Assembly (NCBI RefSeq): GCF_018531465.1
Contig: NZ_JAHDTF010000023.1
Coordinates: 124,001 to 188,000 of the forward strand
Length of the DNA: 64,000 nt
Source: Sphaerisporangium fuscum
Lineage (GTDB): Bacteria; Actinomycetota; Actinomycetes; Streptosporangiales; Streptosporangiaceae
Reading direction: 5' to 3'
Positions 60,264-64,000 of this stretch are shown piece after piece. Under the pieces are notes generated by a model. The model searched no databases. It worked only from the letters and a program-made list of their open reading frames with translations, and was not told the DNA's origin. A program made the position numbers and the translations under genes. Every line of letters starts with the position of its first letter. Within the stretch, counting starts at the first letter, position 1.

Positions 60264-61436
60264 GTGTCCCCCCGCACATCCACACCCGCACTGCTCACCC
60301 TGGCCCTCGGCTACTTCACCCTGGGCACCGTCTCCCTGAGCGTCGTCGGGCTGATCACCCCGATCGGCACCGACCTCCGGGTGGCCCCCGGACAGGTCGG
60401 CCTGCTGGTGACCGTCTTCGCGCTGACCTTCGCGGTCGTCGCCCCTCTGGCCCCGGCCGCGCTCAACCGCATGAGCCGCAAGCGGACACTGATCGTCGGC
60501 CTGGTCCTGCTCACGGCCGGCGCGGCCCTGTGCGCCACCGCCTCCGGCTACGCCGTGCTCGTGGCCGGCCGCGTGATCGCCGCCCTCGGAGCGGCCGTCT
60601 TCGGTCCCGCCGCCTCCGCGGCCGGGTCCCTGATCGTCCCGCCGGAACGCCGGCAGCAGGCGCTCGCCACCGTCTTCGGCGGCATGACGGCGGCCACCGT
60701 CCTCGGCGTCCCGCTGTCCACCCTCCTCGGTGACGCCTTCGGCTGGCGACCCGCCCTGCTCGGCGGCGCCGTCCTCGCGGGCCTCGCCCTCGTGCTCGTC
60801 CTGCTGCTGGTCCCGGCCCTCCCGGCCGCCGAGCACCCGTCGCTCGCCGCCTACCGCGAGGTGCTCGCCACGCCCGGCGCCTTCGCGACCGTCGGCACCA
60901 CCCTGCTGATGATGGCCGCGCAGTTCGTCGTCTACGGCCTGGCCGGGGCGTACCTCGCCCAGCGGTTCGACGCCTCGGCCGCCCTGGTCTCCGCCGCGCT
61001 GCTGGCCAACGGCATCGCCGGAATCGTGGGCAACACCGCCGCGCCCCGCATCGCCCAGCGGCTCGGCCCGGCCAGAACCGTCGCCACCGGCCTGGCCGGG
61101 CTCGCGGTGGCCTGGGCCGCCCTGCTCGTCGCCCCCGCCACCACCGTGGTGATCCTCGTGCTGCTCGCCCTGTGGGGGTTCGCCAACACCCTCTACCACG
61201 CCCCGCAGCAGGGACGCCTGGTCACGCTGCTGCCCGAACACCGCGCGCTGATCCTCGCGCTCAACGCCTCCGCGCTCTACCTGGGCATGAGCCTCGGCAG
61301 CCTGCTCGGCAGCACGCTCCTCCCGGCCGTCGGCGCGACCTGGCTGCCGGCGTTCTCCCTGGCCGTCCTCGCCGTCGCGGGCGTCACCCACGCCGTGTCG
61401 GCGCGGCGCGCCACCACCCCCCTCCCCACCCGCTAG
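60264..61436 (+). CDS. MFS transporter (DHA1-like drug exporter)
   Basis: A 390-residue 12-helix transporter. LALGYFTLGTVSLSVVGLIT at helix 1, loop LNRMSRKRTLIVGLVLL between helices 2 and 3, and VLVAGRVIAALGAAVFGPAA and FGGMTAATVLGVPLSTLLGD (motif C-like proline/glycine segment of exporters) in helices 4-5. The AraJ/YdhP-type arabinose or drug exporters have this form. GTG start at 60264 with GGAGCCCC upstream. Followed after 19 bases by a SnoaL-like gene on the same strand and controlled by the divergent TetR. Confidence 0.92.
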   Translation: MSPRTSTPALLTLALGYFTLGTVSLSVVGLITPIGTDLRVAPGQVGLLVTVFALTFAVVAPLAPAALNRMSRKRTLIVGLVLLTAGAALCATASGYAVLVAGRVIAALGAAVFGPAASAAGSLIVPPERRQQALATVFGGMTAATVLGVPLSTLLGDAFGWRPALLGGAVLAGLALVLVLLLVPALPAAEHPSLAAYREVLATPGAFATVGTTLLMMAAQFVVYGLAGAYLAQRFDASAALVSAALLANGIAGIVGNTAAPRIAQRLGPARTVATGLAGLAVAWAALLVAPATTVVILVLLALWGFANTLYHAPQQGRLVTLLPEHRALILALNASALYLGMSLGSLLGSTLLPAVGATWLPAFSLAVLAVAGVTHAVSARRATTPLPTR

Positions 61437-61455
61437 AAAAGGAACGGACAACACG

Positions 61456-61824
61456 ATGACCAACACCCGGCTTGTCAGCGAATACATCGAGCTCGTCTGG
61501 AACCAGGGCCGCACCGACCTGGCCGGCAAGTACGTCGCCGACGACCTCGTCCAGCACAACCCCGGCCTCCCCGACGGCCGCTCCGCCCTGGTCGGCTTCG
61601 TCGAGGGCTTCAAACAGCAGGTCCCCGACGGCCGCTTCGAGATCCGGCGGGTCGTCGCCGAGGGAGACCTGGTCGTCACGCACAACCTGTTCACGGCCGG
61701 GCCGGACGACCGCGGCACCGCCGTCGTGGACATCTTCCGCATCTCCGGCGGCCTCATCCAGGAGCACTGGGACGTCAAGGAATCCGTCCCGGAGACCACC
61801 GCCAGCGGCCGCGAGATCGTCTGA
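61456..61824 (+). CDS. SnoaL-like / NTF2-fold protein
   Basis: A 122-residue protein: TRLVSEYIELVWNQGRTDLA, KYVADDLVQHNPGLPDGRSA, FEIRRVVAEGDLVVTHNLFT and HWDVKESVPE. This is the SnoaL-like polyketide-cyclase or NTF2-type fold, with the LVQHNPGLPDG segment typical of small-molecule binding enzymes. ATG at 61456 with AAAAGGAACGG upstream. It is in one operon with the MFS exporter. It may modify or bind the compound exported; inference. Confidence 0.88.
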   Translation: MTNTRLVSEYIELVWNQGRTDLAGKYVADDLVQHNPGLPDGRSALVGFVEGFKQQVPDGRFEIRRVVAEGDLVVTHNLFTAGPDDRGTAVVDIFRISGGLIQEHWDVKESVPETTASGREIV

Positions 61825-61836
61825 CCGCCTCCGAAA

Positions 61837-61879
61837 CGGAACGAGGCCGGGACCCCCGACGGGGCCCGGCCTCGTTCCG
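61837..61879 (+). terminator. Hairpin terminator after SnoaL-like gene
   Basis: CGGAACGAGGCCGGG-A-CCCC / GGGG-CCCGGCCTCGTTCCG: a 19 bp stem with one bulged A and a 4-base loop, 12 bases after the stop. Confidence 0.85.
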
Positions 61880-62085
61880 CGCGTGGACGGCCGGTGAACG
61901 TCCGTCACGCCCTCGCTGGGAACATTGATATTCAATCTTCTCATTGCGCACCTTGAAGCACTTCCGCACCAATCGGCATAGTTGTCCAAATCATCGGCGC
62001 ACCGGCCGTGGATGAGCCTTGGGAGAGCGGCTCTGTCCATGGCTGCCTTCTGGCGCGCCGGCAGCCGCACACTTGGACATGATGG
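61880..62085. other. Intergenic region before the conservon kinase
   Basis: About 200 bases, part of it clearly lower in GC (61920-62000). Probably carries the promoter of the kinase operon; no single -35/-10 pair is obvious. No gene found. Confidence 0.4.
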
Positions 62086-64000
62086 ATGAGCACCCCCCAA
62101 CCGATCCGCTCGAGGCTCCTGAGAATCCTCCTGCTCCCGCTGATCTCCATGATCGCCATGTGGGGGGTCATCGCCTACGGCAGCATCCAGGAGATCGTGA
62201 CGATCTCGCAGACGCAGAGTCGCTGGCAGGCCATCGGTGTGCCGGTGGCGGAGCTGATCGGTGAGTTGCAGCAGGAACGCCAGCTCTCCGCCGAGGCTCC
62301 CGAGGGCACCGGCGCCGACAGGCCGCTGGCCGACCAGCGGCGTGCCACCGACGGCAAGGCCGACCGCGTACGCCAGGTGATCCGATCGATCACCCCCCAG
62401 GGCGTGACCGCCGACACTCCGGACGACATCAAGGCTCTGGTGGGAGCCCTGGACGGGCTGGCGAAACTCCGCGAGTCCGCCGACAGCGGCCGGCTCGCCC
62501 CGCGCCTGAAGGTCATCAACGCCTACGACGACCTGATCTCCGCCGCCAGCGCCCAGTTCACCGAGGGTGACGTGCTGAGCGACGTGTCGTCCTACCGAGG
62601 ATCGCGCGGCCTGACCTTCTACACCTCCAGCGGCGAGTACCTCGCCAGGGAGCACGCCGTGCTCACCAGCACCATCGTGCGCAAGAAGATGACCCCCGTC
62701 GACCGCGCCACGTTCGTCGCCGCGATGACCGCCCGCAGGCTCGCGGTCGCCAACGCCGAGCGCGACATGGACACCGACCTGCGCGCGCGGTACCAGGACC
62801 TGGCGAAGAGCGGCCCCTACGTCCGGCTGCTCCAGGTGGAGGACAGGCTCTTCGGGTGGGACACCCATGGCGCTCCCCCGGTCGAGTCGTCCACGTGGAA
62901 GAGCGACGCCGAGGCCATCCTGGGCAGGATCAACCGGGACACCCAGACGGAACTGGCCCACAGCCTCGTCGAGCGGCAGGCGGCAAAGGTCGCGGAGTAC
63001 TGGCGGATCGGCCTGTACCTGGGCCTCGGCCTGCTCGCGGTCGTCCTGTCGATCCTGCTCTCCTACCGGTTCGGCGCCTCCCTGATCGACGAGCTGAAGC
63101 GGCTGCGCACGTCGGCCGCGCAGCTGGCCGAGGAACGGCTGCCACGGCTGGTCGAGCGGCTGCGCAGGGGCGACGACGTGGACCCGGCGACCGAGGCCCC
63201 CGCCCTGGAGTCCGCGGGTACGGCCGAGGTCGACGACGTCGTGCACGCGTTCTCCGCCGTCCAGCGCACCGCCGTGGAGGCCGCGGTCAGCCAGGCGACG
63301 CTCCGCAAGGGCGTCGGCCAGGTCTTCCTCAACCTCTCCTGGCGCAACCAGGCGCTGCTCCAGCGGCAGCTCACCCTCCTGGACACGATGGAACGCCGCG
63401 TCGAGGAACCGGACATCCTGGAGGACCTCTTCCGGCTCGACCACCTGACCACCCGCATGCGGCGGCACGCGGAGAACCTGGTCATCCTTTCGGACGCGAC
63501 CCCCGCCCGCCGCTGGCGTGACCCGGTGTCGATCTTCGACGTGGTCCGCAGCGCCGTGCTGGAGGTCGAGGACTACACCCGGGTCGTCGTGCCGCCCATG
63601 CCGCACGCCCCGCTTCTGGTGGGCTCGGCGGTCGCCGACGTGGTCCACCTGATCGCCGAGCTGGTGGAGAACGCCACCCTCTTCTCGCCGCCCGACACCG
63701 TCGTCCACGTCCGGAGCGTGACCGCGGCCAACGGATTCGCCCTGGAGGTGGAGGACCGGGGTCTCGGCATGAGCCAGAGCACCCTCGACGAGCTCAACGC
63801 CAAACTCGCCGACCCGCCGGAGTTCGACCTGGTCGACAGCGACCGGCTCGGCCTGTTCGTCGTGGCCAGGCTCGCCGGCCGGCACGGCATCAAGGTGGTG
63901 CTGCGCCGCTCCCCCTACGACGGCACCACCGCCATCGTGCTCCTGCCGCCGAGCCTGATCGCCACCCCGTCGTCCGGGACCCCGGCCGCCGACGGCGCTC
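62086..64000 (+). CDS. Conservon CvnA-type sensor histidine kinase with NIT domain, 3' truncated by window
   Basis: At least 638 residues, running off the right edge. First transmembrane helix about 12-32 (LRILLLPLISMIAMWGVIAY), an extracellular nitrate/nitrite-sensing-like domain (residues 40-300, starting PVAELIGELQQERQLSAEAP), second helix about 304-328 (IGLYLGLGLLAVVLSILL), HAMP and coiled coil. A conserved LEDLFRLDHLTTRMRRHAEN segment and an HATPase domain follow (VVHLIAELVENATLFSPPDT, DRGLGMSQ, LGLFVVARLAGRHGIKVVLR). This is the layout of CvnA proteins of actinomycete conservons, normally followed by roadblock, DUF742 and GTPase genes. Start ATG at 62086; ribosome-binding site weak. Confidence 0.88.
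   Translation, partial: MSTPQPIRSRLLRILLLPLISMIAMWGVIAYGSIQEIVTISQTQSRWQAIGVPVAELIGELQQERQLSAEAPEGTGADRPLADQRRATDGKADRVRQVIRSITPQGVTADTPDDIKALVGALDGLAKLRESADSGRLAPRLKVINAYDDLISAASAQFTEGDVLSDVSSYRGSRGLTFYTSSGEYLAREHAVLTSTIVRKKMTPVDRATFVAAMTARRLAVANAERDMDTDLRARYQDLAKSGPYVRLLQVEDRLFGWDTHGAPPVESSTWKSDAEAILGRINRDTQTELAHSLVERQAAKVAEYWRIGLYLGLGLLAVVLSILLSYRFGASLIDELKRLRTSAAQLAEERLPRLVERLRRGDDVDPATEAPALESAGTAEVDDVVHAFSAVQRTAVEAAVSQATLRKGVGQVFLNLSWRNQALLQRQLTLLDTMERRVEEPDILEDLFRLDHLTTRMRRHAENLVILSDATPARRWRDPVSIFDVVRSAVLEVEDYTRVVVPPMPHAPLLVGSAVADVVHLIAELVENATLFSPPDTVVHVRSVTAANGFALEVEDRGLGMSQSTLDELNAKLADPPEFDLVDSDRLGLFVVARLAGRHGIKVVLRRSPYDGTTAIVLLPPSLIATPSSGTPAADGA

Noticed and set aside
61384..63885. 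Minus-strand open frame of 833 codons
   Set aside because: Antisense to the SnoaL-like and conservon kinase genes, whose motifs are clear; no recognisable protein features.

Overview
This 64 kb window is high-GC chromosomal DNA from a filamentous actinomycete. The best guess is a member of the Streptosporangiaceae or a close relative. The reasons are the strong G/C bias at third codon positions, the many TetR, XRE and LuxR-type regulators, a DUF397 protein, a DUF574-type S-adenosyl methyltransferase, F420/deazaflavin-type enzymes, a conservon-type (CvnA-like) histidine kinase at the right edge, and many genes that start directly after a -10 box with no leader. No rRNA, tRNA, CRISPR array, insertion sequence or prophage was recognised. 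The window is accessory and housekeeping chromosome, mostly small divergent regulator-target pairs.

Left part (1-9 kb): a partial membrane protein; a small hypothetical gene; the remnant of an ECF sigma factor; a TetR regulator divergent from an amidohydrolase/decarboxylase; an XRE regulator with a small partner; a DUF397 protein; a hypothetical gene; a NIPSNAP gene behind an Rrf2 regulator, with two matching operators; and a MazG-like pyrophosphohydrolase. From 7.9 to 10.8 kb a flavin monooxygenase/hydrolase/HxlR operon diverges from ohr across a palindromic promoter.

Middle (10.8-30 kb): a secreted tripeptidyl-aminopeptidase-type hydrolase; a two-component system whose kinase is a tandem fusion with a degenerate first half; a MacB-type ABC exporter with four palindromes in front of it; a secreted epoxide-hydrolase-like protein; an MFS exporter with a structured, uORF-bearing leader; a TauE/SafE exporter; recQ; and a small gene whose 3' end has been copied several times in tandem. 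Then comes an archaeal-type aspartyl-tRNA synthetase preceded by what reads as a canonical T-box leader with a GAC (Asp) specifier. This T-box is the most notable element seen. An aldose epimerase follows.

Right part (29-64 kb): hemerythrin, Zn-alcohol dehydrogenase, 3-hydroxyisobutyrate-dehydrogenase-like enzyme, methyltransferase, HIT protein, glycosyltransferase, deazaflavin-dependent reductase with divergent TetR, a 1432-residue secreted protein of unknown role, TetR plus an adenylate-forming enzyme, a serine hydrolase, a hydrolase/CGNR pair, a FAD monooxygenase/TetR pair around a 31 bp palindrome, small secreted and F420-type proteins, a large LuxR-family ATPase translationally coupled to a P-loop kinase, a serpin lipoprotein, an aldehyde dehydrogenase, a GH65 phosphorylase with a beta-phosphoglucomutase, a TetR/MFS/SnoaL set, and finally the truncated conservon kinase.

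Functions are assigned from motifs read by eye. No database search was possible. Starts were chosen from ribosome-binding sites or from a -10 box six or seven bases upstream.
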